Shown in pieces: positions 1 to 9,944 of a DNA stretch of 64,000 bases. Source of the stretch: Glaciecola blandensis (lineage in GTDB: Bacteria; Pseudomonadota; Gammaproteobacteria; Enterobacterales; Alteromonadaceae); NCBI RefSeq assembly GCF_031846165.1, contig NZ_JAVRIE010000004.1, positions 186,001 to 250,000 on the forward strand, given 5' to 3'. Made by a program: the position numbers and the translations under genes. The stretch's first letter is position 1, and the number at the start of each line of letters is the position of its first letter. Below the pieces are notes generated by a model that was given only the letters and a program-made list of their open reading frames with translations, was not told where the DNA came from and searched no databases.

Positions 1-90
1 TTGGGGCTGTATATTGCGGCATGGTAACTCCGGTATTTTCTAGTTAAGTCTTCGTCTTTACATCTACGCTGAAAAACCCAAATTGGACGC

Positions 91-660
91 TTATTCCGGT
101 GAGTTTGTCGGCGGTGATTCTAAAACTTGTGTGGTTGGACCAGATGTTGATTCTACAAAACCTATCGACACATAGCCATCTCTATACATAATTAAATTAT
201 CTGGGTGGCGCCAAACGTCATTGCGAGTATCAAAGGGATCGATAAATACGATTTGCTCCGCTTTCGGTGAAGCCCAATCTGGCGGGTCAATAGGGCCATC
301 ATAGGCATTAAAACCGCTGTGTAAACGACACGAAAACAAATGAATACCGTTTTGAGTAATGCCAAGTAATTTATCGACTTCTACATTAAAGCCAGTTTGC
401 TGCCACATTGCGCGATGAGCCGTGCATTGTGCAGCTTCTTGTGAAAGAGAATCCGCATAAGGCAGGTCATATTGCCCATTAGCGCTATGCGCTAACACCA
501 TGAGTGTGTTTTGTACTCGAATAAGACAAGCGGCTGGACCTTGATAATTTGCTTGAAAGTCTTGTGCTATACGGCACGTAGGTGACGGAGGAGGGGCTTC
601 ACTACAAGCTCCTAACAGTAGGGTGGCAATAAGGCCGATAAGTTTAAATCCAGTTTTCAC
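91..660 (-). CDS. NUDIX-fold lipoprotein lacking catalytic glutamates
   Basis: Predicted exported lipoprotein. A GTG start at 660 gives a short basic N-terminus, a hydrophobic stretch and a lipobox ending LLGAC. The longer frame to an ATG at 720 would put an unlikely extension before the signal. No clear Shine-Dalgarno is seen for either start. After the lipobox comes a NUDIX-like region with LPYAD, then HRAMWQQTG where active NUDIX proteins have RExxEExG. The arginine is kept but all three metal-binding glutamates are replaced by A, Q and Q, so hydrolase activity is unlikely. The C-terminal part (PPDWASPKAEQIVFIDP) also fits the fold. Family assignment is by motif; ligand and role are unknown. 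Confidence 0.6.
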   Translation of the reverse strand: MKTGFKLIGLIATLLLGACSEAPPPSPTCRIAQDFQANYQGPAACLIRVQNTLMVLAHSANGQYDLPYADSLSQEAAQCTAHRAMWQQTGFNVEVDKLLGITQNGIHLFSCRLHSGFNAYDGPIDPPDWASPKAEQIVFIDPFDTRNDVWRHPDNLIMYRDGYVSIGFVESTSGPTTQVLESPPTNSPE

Positions 661-973
661 AATACGCAGTACTAGTAGGCAATAAGCAGAAACACTAATG
701 TGCGAATGGATCATAATCAAGCTTTAAACGTATTCTTTTGCTGTATTGACTCAATCGAGATCATGTCTCGACAAAACTTAATAGGTAAAAGTTAGCTAAA
801 ATTGCCGATCATACTACTATTAGTACATAGCAATTGGGCTTACAATAGCGCCCAATTTTGACGTTCAATGAACGATGAAAGGCGTAATAAGTTTTTGCAA
901 CAGTGTTTGCTTAGTTTTATTCGTCAATGAAAATAATTTTGTAAGTGCAATAAAAAAATCACTAGGAAATGTA

Positions 974-2056
974 ATGACCAAATTTGTAAAGATATCTCCG
1001 TTATTGCTTGGCGCAATTGCGTTGATTGGTTTTGTAGTTTATTTGAATTTTCCTGCGTCGGAAGACCAAGGTCAGCAAAGGAGAGGTGGGGCAACAGCGG
1101 TTGTCGTAGCGGCGGCAGAAACACAGGCGTTTCCTATTATTGTAGAGGCTCTCGGCACCGCGGTTGCCAATGAGTCTGTTAATTTGACTGCCCAACAAGC
1201 TGAGATTGTTAAATCTGTGATGTTTGAAGACGGCGATATTGTTCGAAAAGGCCAATTACTCGTTCAGCTTAGTGATCGTGAAGAGCGAGCGAGAGTGAAC
1301 GAGCTAGCGATTAATATTGCTGAGGCCAACCGTCAACTCACTCGAATCAAGGGCTTAGCTAAACAAAGTGCAGCTTCAGAGCAGTTGCTAGATGAGCAGA
1401 AAGCACGTGTCGATGCTTTAAATGCTCAAAAAGATGTTGCCGATGCACAGTTAGCCGAGTTAGAGGTGCGCTCACCATTTTCTGGTCGCCTAGGTATCCG
1501 TCAGGTCAGTATCGGTACTTTGGTTCGTCCGGGTGATGTGATTTCAACGTTGGATGATCTTAGCTTGGTAAAAGTCGACTTCAGTATATCTGAACTTCAT
1601 TTGGCGAGTGTCGCAAACGGTCAAAACATAGAAGCAAAATCAATTGCCTACCCAGGTGAATCGTTTAATGGAAAAGTAACCAGTATCGATTCTCGTATCG
1701 ATCCCGTCACTCGCTCTATTCAAGTGCGTGCACAAATTCCGAACCCTGACTTAAAACTCCGTCCAGGTATGTTGCTACAAATAAACGTCGAAAAGCGGGT
1801 TGTCGATGCCTTGGTGATTCCTGAAGAGGCGCTTATTCCAGAAGGTGAGTCTCAGTTCGTCTATATCATTGATGACGAATCAAAAGCGCGTAAAACGAAA
1901 GTGATTGTGGGACAAAGAAAGCCAGGTTGGGTGCAGGTGTTAGATGGGCTAGAGGCCGGTCAAAACGTTATCACCGAAGGTACCTTAAAGGTGAGAGATG
2001 GTGGTGAAGTAAACATTGTCCCTGCTGAGATTAGTTCAGCTAGTACTCAGTCTTAG
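974..2056 (+). CDS. RND efflux periplasmic adaptor subunit (MexA/AcrA type)
   Basis: Membrane-fusion protein linking an inner-membrane RND pump to an outer-membrane channel. An ATG at 875 is in frame, but the ATG at 974 has AGGA 8 nt upstream and begins directly with the membrane anchor (MTKFVKISPLLLGAIAL), so it is preferred; the product is 360 aa. Order: N-terminal anchor, low-complexity linker, first lipoyl half (VEALGTAVANESVNLTAQ), coiled-coil hairpin around residues 95-150, second lipoyl half (LEVRSPFSGRLG), beta-barrel and membrane-proximal domains. The permease gene follows 8 nt downstream, so the two are co-transcribed. No TolC-like gene is adjacent. Substrate unknown. Confidence 0.9.
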   Translation: MTKFVKISPLLLGAIALIGFVVYLNFPASEDQGQQRRGGATAVVVAAAETQAFPIIVEALGTAVANESVNLTAQQAEIVKSVMFEDGDIVRKGQLLVQLSDREERARVNELAINIAEANRQLTRIKGLAKQSAASEQLLDEQKARVDALNAQKDVADAQLAELEVRSPFSGRLGIRQVSIGTLVRPGDVISTLDDLSLVKVDFSISELHLASVANGQNIEAKSIAYPGESFNGKVTSIDSRIDPVTRSIQVRAQIPNPDLKLRPGMLLQINVEKRVVDALVIPEEALIPEGESQFVYIIDDESKARKTKVIVGQRKPGWVQVLDGLEAGQNVITEGTLKVRDGGEVNIVPAEISSASTQS

Positions 2057-2064
2057 GAGGCAAC

Positions 2065-5000
2065 ATGTTACTATCTGATATTTCAGTAAAAAGGCCTGTA
2101 TTCGCATCGGTCGTTAACTTAATTTTGTTAGTCTTCGGGATTGTGGCTATCTCGTTTTTGTCCTTGCGAGAATACCCAGATATCGATCCGCCAATTGTGT
2201 CGATCAATACAAGCTACCCGGGTGCTTCAGCAGAAATTATTGAAACACGCATCACCCAACTGATTGAAGATCGGATAAGTGGTATTGAAGGCATTAAAAA
2301 CATTACCTCATCTAGTCGCAATGGTCGGTCGAGTATTACGATTGAATTTAATTTAAGTCGAGACATTGATGCTGCGTCCAATGATGTACGTGAAAGAGTA
2401 TCCCGAGTACTGAATAACCTTCCTGATCAGGCATTGCCTCCGGAAGTTTCAAAATCGAATAGCGATGAAGACGTGATTGTTTGGTACAACCTGCGTAGTA
2501 CTAACCTCAACACCATGGAGCTAACAGACTATGCTGACCGCTTCATTGTTGACCGACTATCGACCGCGCAAGGTGTCGCTCGCGTGCAAATTGGTGGCGG
2601 TCGCACTTACGCGATGAAAGTGTGGTTAGATCGCAACGCAATGGCTGCTCGTGGTATTACCGTGAGTGATATTGAACAAGTTATTCGTTCTGAAAATGTC
2701 GAACTGCCCGCGGGACGTGTAGAGTCAAACGAGCGTGATTTTGATGTGCGTGTTGCGCGCTCCTTCTTAACGCCTGCAGATTTTTCGAATCTGACAGTCG
2801 CTGCAGGTGCGGACGGCTTCTTGGTGCGTCTGTCCGAAGTGGCTAGAGTTGAATTGGCAGCAGAAGATGACGAAACTGAGTTTCGCGGTGATGGCGTGAA
2901 CATGATCGGTTTAGGTATTGTAAAGCAATCTAAAGCCAACACACTTGACGTTGCGCGCTCAGCGAAAGCTGCCGTGAAGCGTATTGAAGAGACTTTGCCA
3001 AGCAATATTTACTTCGTAGAAAGTTACGATTCCTCCGTGTTTATTGAAGAATCAATTAATGAGGTTTACAACACCCTTGGCATCGCTATGTTTATGGTTA
3101 TTGTGGTCATCTACCTATTTTTAGGCAATGTGCGAGCAACCATCATTCCGGCTGTGACAGTTCCCGTATCACTGGTTGCGGCCTTTATTGTCATGTATAT
3201 GCTTGGCTTCTCTATCAACCTATTGACACTGTTAGCCTTGGTCTTGGCCATTGGTCTGGTGGTAGATGACGCCATTGTTGTCTTAGAAAATATTTATCGT
3301 CGAATCGAATTAGGCGAACCCCCAATATTGGCCGCCTATCGTGGCGCCAGAGAGGTGGGTTTTGCGGTCATTGCGACCACCTTGGTATTGATATCTGTGT
3401 TTTTACCTCTGGTCTTCCTAGAGGGAAATATTGGTCGGTTGTTCACTGAATTTGCAATTGCCATTGCAGCTGCAGTTGCCTTCTCTAGCTTCACAGCATT
3501 GACACTTTCTCCCATGCTTTCTTCAAAATTATTGAAAAAACGTGAGCGTAGTTCTGGCTTTGGTCGCTGGATTGACGTGAGTTTCAAGAAGTTGGAATTG
3601 CGATATTACAATAGTCTAGGAACAACTATTAAGCAGCCCTTGGTCATGTTTATCGTAGTCATAGTGAGTATCGTCGCACTTGTTCAACTACAGAGTAAAA
3701 TTCCTGAGGAATTTGTACCGAGAGAAGATCGAGGCAACTTCTTCATTCTGATGCAAGCGCAAGAAGGGGCGAGCTATGAGAGCAACGCAAGAAACTTAGC
3801 GAAGATTGAAGAGATTTTGCTGCCTTATAAAGAATCGGGTGAGGCTAAACGAATTTTAGTTCGTACACCAGGCTTCGGTGGCACCGCAGGTATTGCTATT
3901 GTTGGCGCAGCTGATTGGGACACGCGTAAACGGACTACTTTTGAGTTGATGAACGAAATTAGTGGCAAGCTATCTCAAATCCCCGATGTGCGTGCTTTTG
4001 CGATAATGCGCTCTGCTATAGGTGGTCGTGGTTTAGGCCGACCAGTTGAGTTTGTTCTGCAAGGTAACACCTATGAGGAACTGATCAATTGGCGTGATAT
4101 CGTATTGGAAAAGGCTGCTGAAAATCCAAAGCTTCTGCGTTTGGATTCTGACTATAAAGAAACGTCGCCACAGCTACTGGTCAACATCGACAGAGATCGT
4201 GCCGCTGATTTAGGAGTGTCGATTTCTGAGGTAGGGCGGACGCTGGAGACAATGTTGGGGCAACGCCGAGTATCTACTTATTTGGACCGTGGCCAAGAAT
4301 ATGATGTGGTACTGGAGGGTAACGAAGCAGACTATCGCAGCCCAAGTAGTATCGACAACATCTATGTGCGTTCTCAAAGAACAGGTGAGCTGATACCCAT
4401 GGACAATCTATTGGATATTAGTGAGCGGGCAACGTCGAACACCTTGAATCGTTACAATAGAATGCGTGCCATCACAATCAGTGCCAACTTAGCCGACGAT
4501 TATACTGTCGGTGAAGCCTTAAGTTTCTTAGAGAACATTGTAGCCACTGAGTTACCTGAGGGTGTATCAATTGATTACAAAGGCCAGTCTCAGTTGTACC
4601 AAGAGTCAGGCTCTTCATTTATCTTTATTTTTGCGCTCGCATTGGCAGTCACCTATCTAGTGTTAGCTGCACAATTTGAAAGTTGGATCCACCCACTCGT
4701 AATCATGTTGACGGTGCCTCTAGCACTCGTTGGTGCCTACGTTGGTCTGTATCTGTCAGGAATGTCTTTGAATATATACAGCCAAATAGGACTGGTGATG
4801 CTCATAGGCTTAGCCGCTAAGAACGGTATTCTTATTGTGGAGTTTGCAAACCAACTGAGAGATACGGGTGTTGAGTTTGAAGAGGCGCTTAAAAGAGCCT
4901 CTATGCTAAGATTACGTCCTATCGTGATGACTGGCTTTACAACTGTATTCAGTGCACTGCCTTTAGTATTAGCCTCAGGTCCAGGAGCAGAATCTCGTGC

Positions 5001-5187
5001 TGTAATAGGTATGGTTATCTTTGCTGGTGTCATGTTCTCTGCCTTCATGACCTTGTTCATAGTGCCTACCGCTTACGCACTTCTAGCAAGAGGAACGGGT
5101 TCACCAGAGAAGCGCTCTAAGAAGCTAGATGAACTTGAGAAAGAGCTTCCCTACAAAAAAGGCAATGCCGATAACGAAATAAGCTAA
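2065..5187 (+). CDS. RND efflux permease (HAE1/AcrB family)
   Basis: Proton-driven inner-membrane multidrug or solute exporter, 1040 aa, full length for the AcrB/MexB family. The N-terminus MLLSDISVKRPVFASV and the VDDAIVVLENIYR segment with its conserved paired aspartates in TM4 are typical. Two sets of TM helices flank two large periplasmic loops. AGGAGG lies directly before the ATG. It sits 8 nt after the adaptor gene and ends at an inverted GGACACACC repeat and a bidirectional terminator facing rpoD. Substrate specificity cannot be read from the sequence. Confidence 0.93.
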   Translation: MLLSDISVKRPVFASVVNLILLVFGIVAISFLSLREYPDIDPPIVSINTSYPGASAEIIETRITQLIEDRISGIEGIKNITSSSRNGRSSITIEFNLSRDIDAASNDVRERVSRVLNNLPDQALPPEVSKSNSDEDVIVWYNLRSTNLNTMELTDYADRFIVDRLSTAQGVARVQIGGGRTYAMKVWLDRNAMAARGITVSDIEQVIRSENVELPAGRVESNERDFDVRVARSFLTPADFSNLTVAAGADGFLVRLSEVARVELAAEDDETEFRGDGVNMIGLGIVKQSKANTLDVARSAKAAVKRIEETLPSNIYFVESYDSSVFIEESINEVYNTLGIAMFMVIVVIYLFLGNVRATIIPAVTVPVSLVAAFIVMYMLGFSINLLTLLALVLAIGLVVDDAIVVLENIYRRIELGEPPILAAYRGAREVGFAVIATTLVLISVFLPLVFLEGNIGRLFTEFAIAIAAAVAFSSFTALTLSPMLSSKLLKKRERSSGFGRWIDVSFKKLELRYYNSLGTTIKQPLVMFIVVIVSIVALVQLQSKIPEEFVPREDRGNFFILMQAQEGASYESNARNLAKIEEILLPYKESGEAKRILVRTPGFGGTAGIAIVGAADWDTRKRTTFELMNEISGKLSQIPDVRAFAIMRSAIGGRGLGRPVEFVLQGNTYEELINWRDIVLEKAAENPKLLRLDSDYKETSPQLLVNIDRDRAADLGVSISEVGRTLETMLGQRRVSTYLDRGQEYDVVLEGNEADYRSPSSIDNIYVRSQRTGELIPMDNLLDISERATSNTLNRYNRMRAITISANLADDYTVGEALSFLENIVATELPEGVSIDYKGQSQLYQESGSSFIFIFALALAVTYLVLAAQFESWIHPLVIMLTVPLALVGAYVGLYLSGMSLNIYSQIGLVMLIGLAAKNGILIVEFANQLRDTGVEFEEALKRASMLRLRPIVMTGFTTVFSALPLVLASGPGAESRAVIGMVIFAGVMFSAFMTLFIVPTAYALLARGTGSPEKRSKKLDELEKELPYKKGNADNEIS

Positions 5188-5310
5188 ATCGGACACACCT
5201 ATTTAGGTTCTAATTGCCAAACCTTTTAGACCCTGTAGGTGCACCGTTATTCTTCATACTCCACGACATAGCTGACAATTAGCTTAAGACTTGAAATGGG
5301 TGTGTCCCAT
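5186..5310. repeat. GGACACACC inverted intergenic repeat, copy A
   Basis: Left end AATCGGACACACCTATTT at 5187-5204, right end AAATGGGTGTGTCCC at 5294-5308 in inverse orientation, with about 90 bp between. The same ends recur at 17790-17948 and 53570-53721. It lies between the convergent 3' ends of the RND permease gene and rpoD. The interior is not shared with the other copies. It resembles a small non-autonomous palindromic element; the mobilising enzyme is not in this window. Confidence 0.7.
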
Positions 5311-5329
5311 AATCTAAAAATATCGAGAC

Positions 5330-5360
5330 AAAAAAAAGCCCCGCAGATGCGGGGCTTTTT
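5330..5360. terminator. Bidirectional rho-independent terminator
   Basis: An 8-A run, stem GCCCCGC / GCGGGGC with loop AGAT, then five T. It works on both strands, ending rpoD (minus) and the RND operon (plus). Confidence 0.9.
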
Positions 5361-5375
5361 GTGTAGACCTGTTTC

Positions 5376-7202
5376 TTACTCGTCTAGGAAGCTTTTCAAC
5401 TGCTCAGAGCGACTAGGATGACGAAGCTTGCGTAATGCTTTCGCTTCTATCTGTCTGATACGCTCACGGGTTACGTCGAACTGCTTACCTACTTCTTCTA
5501 AAGTATGGTCAGTGTTCATATCGATACCAAAACGCATTCTCAATACTTTTGCTTCACGGGCTGTTAAACCTGCTAGCACTTCTTGAGTTGCGTCTTTTAA
5601 GCTACCACCCGTTGCTGAATCCAATGGTTGGATAATCGTGCTATCTTCAATGAAATCACCTAAATGCGAATCTTCATCATCGCCGATAGGGGTTTCCATT
5701 GAGATTGGCTCTTTAGCGATCTTCAGGACTTTGCGGATTTTGTCTTCAGGCATAATCATGCGTTCTGACAATTCTTCCGGTGTTGGCTCACGTCCCATTT
5801 CCTGCAGCATTTGACGAGAGATACGATTCAATTTATTGATCGTTTCAATCATGTGAACTGGAATACGGATAGTTCTTGCTTGGTCAGCGATAGAACGCGT
5901 GATTGCCTGGCGAATCCACCATGTAGCATAAGTTGAGAACTTATAACCACGGCGATATTCAAACTTATCAACGGCTTTCATCAAACCGATGTTACCTTCT
6001 TGAATCAAATCCAAGAATTGTAGGCCACGGTTAGTGTATTTCTTCGCAATTGAGATAACCAAACGAAGGTTAGCTTCAACCATCTCTTTCTTCGCACGAC
6101 GGGCTTTCGCTTCGCCGATAGACATTCTGCGGTTAATGTCTTTTATATCTGGGATGACTAAGCCAGTTTCAGCTTCTACCGCATTCATTTTGCTTACGCT
6201 TCTTTCGATTTCTTCTTTAAATTCAAGAAGCTTTTCAACGTAAACAGCCTTACCATCTAATATTTTGTACAACCAGTCGGTGCTGGTTTCGTTACCAGCG
6301 AAAGCTTTGATAAAGTCTTTCTTAGGCATTTTGGCATTCATGACACAGTACTTCATTACCAAACGTTCTTGGATACGCACTCTGTCCATCATGCCGCGCA
6401 TGTTTTTAACCATGCGATCAAATTGTTTTGGTACTAGTCTGAACTCTTTAAAGACTTCGCTTAATGCGTTAATTTCTTTACGAGCAGCTTTGTGAGAACG
6501 ACCTTTAGATTCGATTACATCGCGCGCTTTCGCATATTGGTCGCGAAGTGCTGCGAATTTTTCTCTCGCTAGCTCTGGATCAACACCAGTATCTTCTTCT
6601 TCCTCGTCCTCATCATCTGAATCGTCATCTTCGTCTTCAAGTTCTTCTTCAGACAGTTCGGAGCCGATATGTGTTGCGGTTGGCGCAACGTCTTGCTCGT
6701 TTGGATCGACGAAACCAATGATGATGTCACTAATACGAATTTCTTCCGCTTCGTAAAGGTCCCATTGATCGAGTAAGTAGGTTATTGCTTCAGGATATTC
6801 CGCGACTGAACACTGTACCTGGTTGATACCGTCTTCAATACGTTTAGCTATTTCGATCTCACCTTCACGAGTTAGCAGCTCTACTGTACCCATTTCACGC
6901 ATGTACATGCGGACAGGGTCAGTCGTGCGGCCAATTTCACTCTCAACAGTGGCGAGTGCTTGTGCAGCAGCTTCAGCAACGTCTTCGTCGGCAGTGGTTT
7001 CTTGCATAAGTAGCTCGTCAGAATCTGGTGCAGACTCTGATACCTGGATACCCATGTCGTTTATCATTCGGATGATGTCTTCGATCTGATCCGAATCGAC
7101 GATATCTTGAGGTAGGTGGTCGTTTACTTCTGCGAAGGTCAAGTAACCTTGTTCTTTACCTTTTGCAATCAGGAGTTTTATCTGGGACTGCTTGCTTTGC
7201 AC
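5376..7202 (-). CDS. rpoD: RNA polymerase primary sigma factor RpoD (sigma-70)
   Basis: Housekeeping sigma factor, 608 aa (E. coli 613). Region 1.1 is at the N-terminus. The DPVRMYMREMG motif of region 1.2 is near residue 95. A strongly acidic insert (residues about 184-206, mostly D and E) lies in the non-conserved region. Region 2 includes the TYATWWIRQAI core near residue 425. Region 4.2 carries the helix-turn-helix TLEEVGKQFDVTRERIRQIE near the C-terminus. It is last in the rpsU-yqeY-dnaG-rpoD macromolecular-synthesis order. A 309-nt gap upstream contains its own extended -10 promoter. Confidence 0.98.
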   Translation of the reverse strand: MQSKQSQIKLLIAKGKEQGYLTFAEVNDHLPQDIVDSDQIEDIIRMINDMGIQVSESAPDSDELLMQETTADEDVAEAAAQALATVESEIGRTTDPVRMYMREMGTVELLTREGEIEIAKRIEDGINQVQCSVAEYPEAITYLLDQWDLYEAEEIRISDIIIGFVDPNEQDVAPTATHIGSELSEEELEDEDDDSDDEDEEEEDTGVDPELAREKFAALRDQYAKARDVIESKGRSHKAARKEINALSEVFKEFRLVPKQFDRMVKNMRGMMDRVRIQERLVMKYCVMNAKMPKKDFIKAFAGNETSTDWLYKILDGKAVYVEKLLEFKEEIERSVSKMNAVEAETGLVIPDIKDINRRMSIGEAKARRAKKEMVEANLRLVISIAKKYTNRGLQFLDLIQEGNIGLMKAVDKFEYRRGYKFSTYATWWIRQAITRSIADQARTIRIPVHMIETINKLNRISRQMLQEMGREPTPEELSERMIMPEDKIRKVLKIAKEPISMETPIGDDEDSHLGDFIEDSTIIQPLDSATGGSLKDATQEVLAGLTAREAKVLRMRFGIDMNTDHTLEEVGKQFDVTRERIRQIEAKALRKLRHPSRSEQLKSFLDE

Positions 7203-7340
7203 AATATACCTTACATTTCATTATGAGTTGTTAAACGCGAATGGACTAACTATTTGATAGTAAAACCATTTTCAACCCGTTAAACGATGCTATGAAAAAC
7301 AGCACATAGCTCTCTTTATCGTAGCGTTTGCGAATTAGCT

Positions 7341-7349
7341 AGTATAACA
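7341..7349 (-). promoter_or_regulatory. Extended -10 promoter candidate for rpoD
   Basis: On the minus strand the gap between dnaG and rpoD contains TGTTATACT, a TGn-extended -10 with TATACT, about 140 nt before the rpoD start. Only a weak -35 (AGTCAA) lies 17 nt upstream. The rest of the 7203-7511 gap shows no gene and is AT-rich. Confidence 0.5.
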
Positions 7350-7511
7350 CTAAATGCGTACTTTTGACTATATTTTGTTGTTTACGTGCGCTTACATGTA
7401 TGGGTTTAATTCACAAACGCAAGGTGCGTCGGCACAATATACTTGCGTAAATAAAACTATCCAATTACGTCAAGCAAGCAGCAGTACAAGGAATGTGGCG
7501 CTCAGTTGCTC

Positions 7512-9281
7512 CTAGTTTAACTTCATCACAAGTAGATTAAGTTCCTTTTGCTCCTGCTCACTTAGCTCTGAGAATTTGGCCTTGGCCATTAACTCATCTA
7601 ATCGAGCAGTGAAGTGCCACTTTAGGAGCTTTTTAAAACAACCTACATACTCCGATTTTACGTTTACTCCCGGAGAGATTAAATCACTGTCGAGCAACTG
7701 CGCTAAGTGTTTCACATTTGGGTGCTCTCGAAATGCTTCCAGTACCATGCCGGTATTGGCTTTAGGGTTAGCGTAGCAATAAGCATGCAGGTCAATAAGC
7801 AAAGGAATACCAGGAATAGCAGTGTGTTTGAGCGGCGCTAGTTGTACGTTTTTACACTCGTAGGCTAGATGAGGTGAATCCATTAGTAATAACAGCATCA
7901 TCCGCAATGGTGATTGTTTGATTTTCTGCGGTGTTTTGTAATCAAGCTTTTGCGGCGCTTTTCGACTGTTTGCGTCTTTCATGTCACGGGCTAAGGTTTC
8001 TTTTGCTTCTTCCCCGAATAAGCGACTCAGGTCAAAATTCAATAAGTCACGTTGATTATCACCTTGAATCTTTTCAATCAATGGCACTGCTTCGGCTTTT
8101 AAGGCTGCTTTCCCTTCATTGGAAGAAACCGAGTGGCGTTGTAATAAGTTGTCGAAGAAGAATTTTGATAATGGCACAGCATCATTTAATAGTGCTTCAA
8201 AGGCTTCTTTGCCAATTTTGCGCACCATCGTGTCAGGATCTTCGCCGTCAGGTAAGAACAAGAACTTCATCGCAACGCCATCTTTTAAAAAGGGTAGGGC
8301 GTTTTCCAAGGCTCGCCATGCCGCTTCTCTTCCCGCGCGGTCACCATCATAGCAACACACGATCTCGGCCGTTGATTTAAACATCGCTTGAATATGTTCA
8401 GGAGTGGTTGCGGTGCCCAATGCTGCTACTGCATATTGAATATCAAATTGGCTTAATGCCACGACATCCATATACCCTTCAACGACTAATAGGCGATCTA
8501 ATTTGCGATTGTTTTTGCGTGCTTGGAACAGGCCAAAAAGCTCAAAACCTTTATGGAAAATAGGGGTCTCTGGGCTATTCAGGTACTTAGGACCATCATC
8601 TTCCATTACTCGGCCGCCAAAGCCGACAACTCTGCCGCGTTTATCTCGAATAGGAAACATGACTCGGTTTCTAAAGAAATCGAAGCGTTTTTTATTATCA
8701 TTTTGTGAAATGAGTTTTAATTCTAATAAACGTGATTGCTTGTGTTCATCCGTCCCGAAAGTTTTTAATACAGAGTCCCATTCAGGTGGCGCAAAGCCCA
8801 TGTCCCAAGCTTTAACAACATCGCCACTGAGGCCACGTCCTTTTAAATAGTCAATTACCTTGGGAGCTTCTGGATGGTTCTTTAACTGGTGTTGAAAGTA
8901 GCGAGTGACCGATTCCATCAATTGATAATCTTGCTCTCGCTGACTTTTTTGCTGGGCCGTGGGAGCGGGAGCACCGCCTTTCTCTCTAGGCACTTCCATG
9001 CCATAAACTTTGGCGAGTTCTTCAATGGCCTCTGGAAATTCCAAGCGGTCGAATTCCATCAAAAAACTAATCACATTCCCTTTCGCACCACAGCCAAAAC
9101 AGTAGTAAAACTGCTTCTCTTGGCTTACAGAAAAAGAAGGACTTTTTTCATTGTGAAAAGGACAGCATGCTTGGTGATTTTTGCCTGCTTTTTTAAGTTT
9201 AACCCGAGCATCAATGATATCAACGATATCGCTTCTAGCGACTAAATCGTCAATGAAATCTCTAGGTATACGGCCAGCCAT
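7512..9281 (-). CDS. dnaG: DNA primase DnaG
   Basis: Synthesises RNA primers at the replication fork. The 589-aa product has the N-terminal CHC2 zinc site (C40, H43, C61, C64), the RNAP-like catalytic core, the TOPRIM motifs VVEGYMDVVAL (near residue 268) and CYDGDRAGREAAWRALE, and a C-terminal helicase-interaction domain. Length matches the E. coli enzyme (581 aa). It lies between yqeY and rpoD on the minus strand. A hairpin terminator upstream separates it partly from yqeY. Confidence 0.98.
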   Translation of the reverse strand: MAGRIPRDFIDDLVARSDIVDIIDARVKLKKAGKNHQACCPFHNEKSPSFSVSQEKQFYYCFGCGAKGNVISFLMEFDRLEFPEAIEELAKVYGMEVPREKGGAPAPTAQQKSQREQDYQLMESVTRYFQHQLKNHPEAPKVIDYLKGRGLSGDVVKAWDMGFAPPEWDSVLKTFGTDEHKQSRLLELKLISQNDNKKRFDFFRNRVMFPIRDKRGRVVGFGGRVMEDDGPKYLNSPETPIFHKGFELFGLFQARKNNRKLDRLLVVEGYMDVVALSQFDIQYAVAALGTATTPEHIQAMFKSTAEIVCCYDGDRAGREAAWRALENALPFLKDGVAMKFLFLPDGEDPDTMVRKIGKEAFEALLNDAVPLSKFFFDNLLQRHSVSSNEGKAALKAEAVPLIEKIQGDNQRDLLNFDLSRLFGEEAKETLARDMKDANSRKAPQKLDYKTPQKIKQSPLRMMLLLLMDSPHLAYECKNVQLAPLKHTAIPGIPLLIDLHAYCYANPKANTGMVLEAFREHPNVKHLAQLLDSDLISPGVNVKSEYVGCFKKLLKWHFTARLDELMAKAKFSELSEQEQKELNLLVMKLN

Positions 9282-9342
9282 GTAAGTCCTTTTAAGGGAA
9301 GAAAACTGAGAATAGTGAGTGAATAAATATAGCGATAAATAC

Positions 9343-9378
9343 TAAAAGAACAAGCTCAAATTGTAATGAGCTTGTTCT
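9343..9378 (-). terminator. Hairpin terminator between yqeY and dnaG
   Basis: Arms AGAACAAGCTCA at 9347-9358 and TGAGCTTGTTCT at 9367-9378, 12-bp perfect stem, 8-nt loop, and on the minus strand a following TTTT. It probably lowers read-through from rpsU-yqeY into dnaG, a classic control point in this operon. Confidence 0.75.
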
Positions 9379-9400
9379 TGTCCATGAGTATGGCGATAGA

Positions 9401-9844
9401 CTAAGCGAGCTTTGCTTTAATGCTTCCGCTTAAGGCGCCCATATCAGCGCGACCGGTGACTTTTGGTTTCAACCAGCCCATCACTTTACCCATATCTTGC
9501 ATTGAAGCTGCACCCGTTGCGGCCATGGCTTCGTCGATAAGCGCATTGATTTCTTCTTGCGTAAGTGCTTTTGGTAAGAAGCCTTGTAATACTTCTATTT
9601 CAGCCACTTCAACATCGACCAAATCCTGTCGGTCCGCAGCTTTAAATTGAGTGATTGACTCGTTACGCTGTTTCACCATTTTAGTCAAAATAGCGAGTAC
9701 ATCAGTATCATTCAATTCAATGCGTTCATCTACTTCACGTTGTTTAACAGCGGCTAAGGCCATGCGCAAAGTCTTCAAAGTAGCCTTGTCTTTTGCACGC
9801 ATAGCCACTTTTTGTGCTTCTTTCAATGAATCTAATAGTGTCAT
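9401..9844 (-). CDS. GatB/YqeY domain protein
   Basis: Small soluble YqeY-family protein, 147 aa, related to the tail domain of the GatB subunit of tRNA-dependent amidotransferase; the exact role of free YqeY is not established. The start MTLLDSLKEAQKVAMRAKDK at 9844 is chosen because GAAGGA precedes it and because the longer frame (to 9880) would run into the rpsU terminator. It contains the family signature KTLRMALAAVKQREVDER and the C-terminal GKVMGWLKPKVTGRADMG. It sits between rpsU and dnaG. Confidence 0.9.
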   Translation of the reverse strand: MTLLDSLKEAQKVAMRAKDKATLKTLRMALAAVKQREVDERIELNDTDVLAILTKMVKQRNESITQFKAADRQDLVDVEVAEIEVLQGFLPKALTQEEINALIDEAMAATGAASMQDMGKVMGWLKPKVTGRADMGALSGSIKAKLA

Positions 9845-9878
9845 CAGCTTATTCCTTCTTGCTTTTTTCGGCAGAAAC

Positions 9879-9908
9879 AAAAACGGACGTCATAAAGACG
9901 CCCGTTTT
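9879..9908 (-). terminator. Terminator/attenuator after rpsU
   Basis: AAAACGG at 9880-9886 pairs with CCGTTTT at 9902-9908, extended by CGTC/GACG with one mismatch and an ATAAA loop. The minus strand continues into a T run. It lies between rpsU and yqeY and would let rpsU be made in excess over the downstream genes. Confidence 0.7.
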
Positions 9909-9944
9909 GAATTTACTTGGCTCAGAGCCAATTAAGTTGTGGTA

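Noticed and set aside
7931..8850. Long plus-strand ORFs opposite dnaG
   Set aside because: Antisense shadows of a highly conserved gene; no independent signals.
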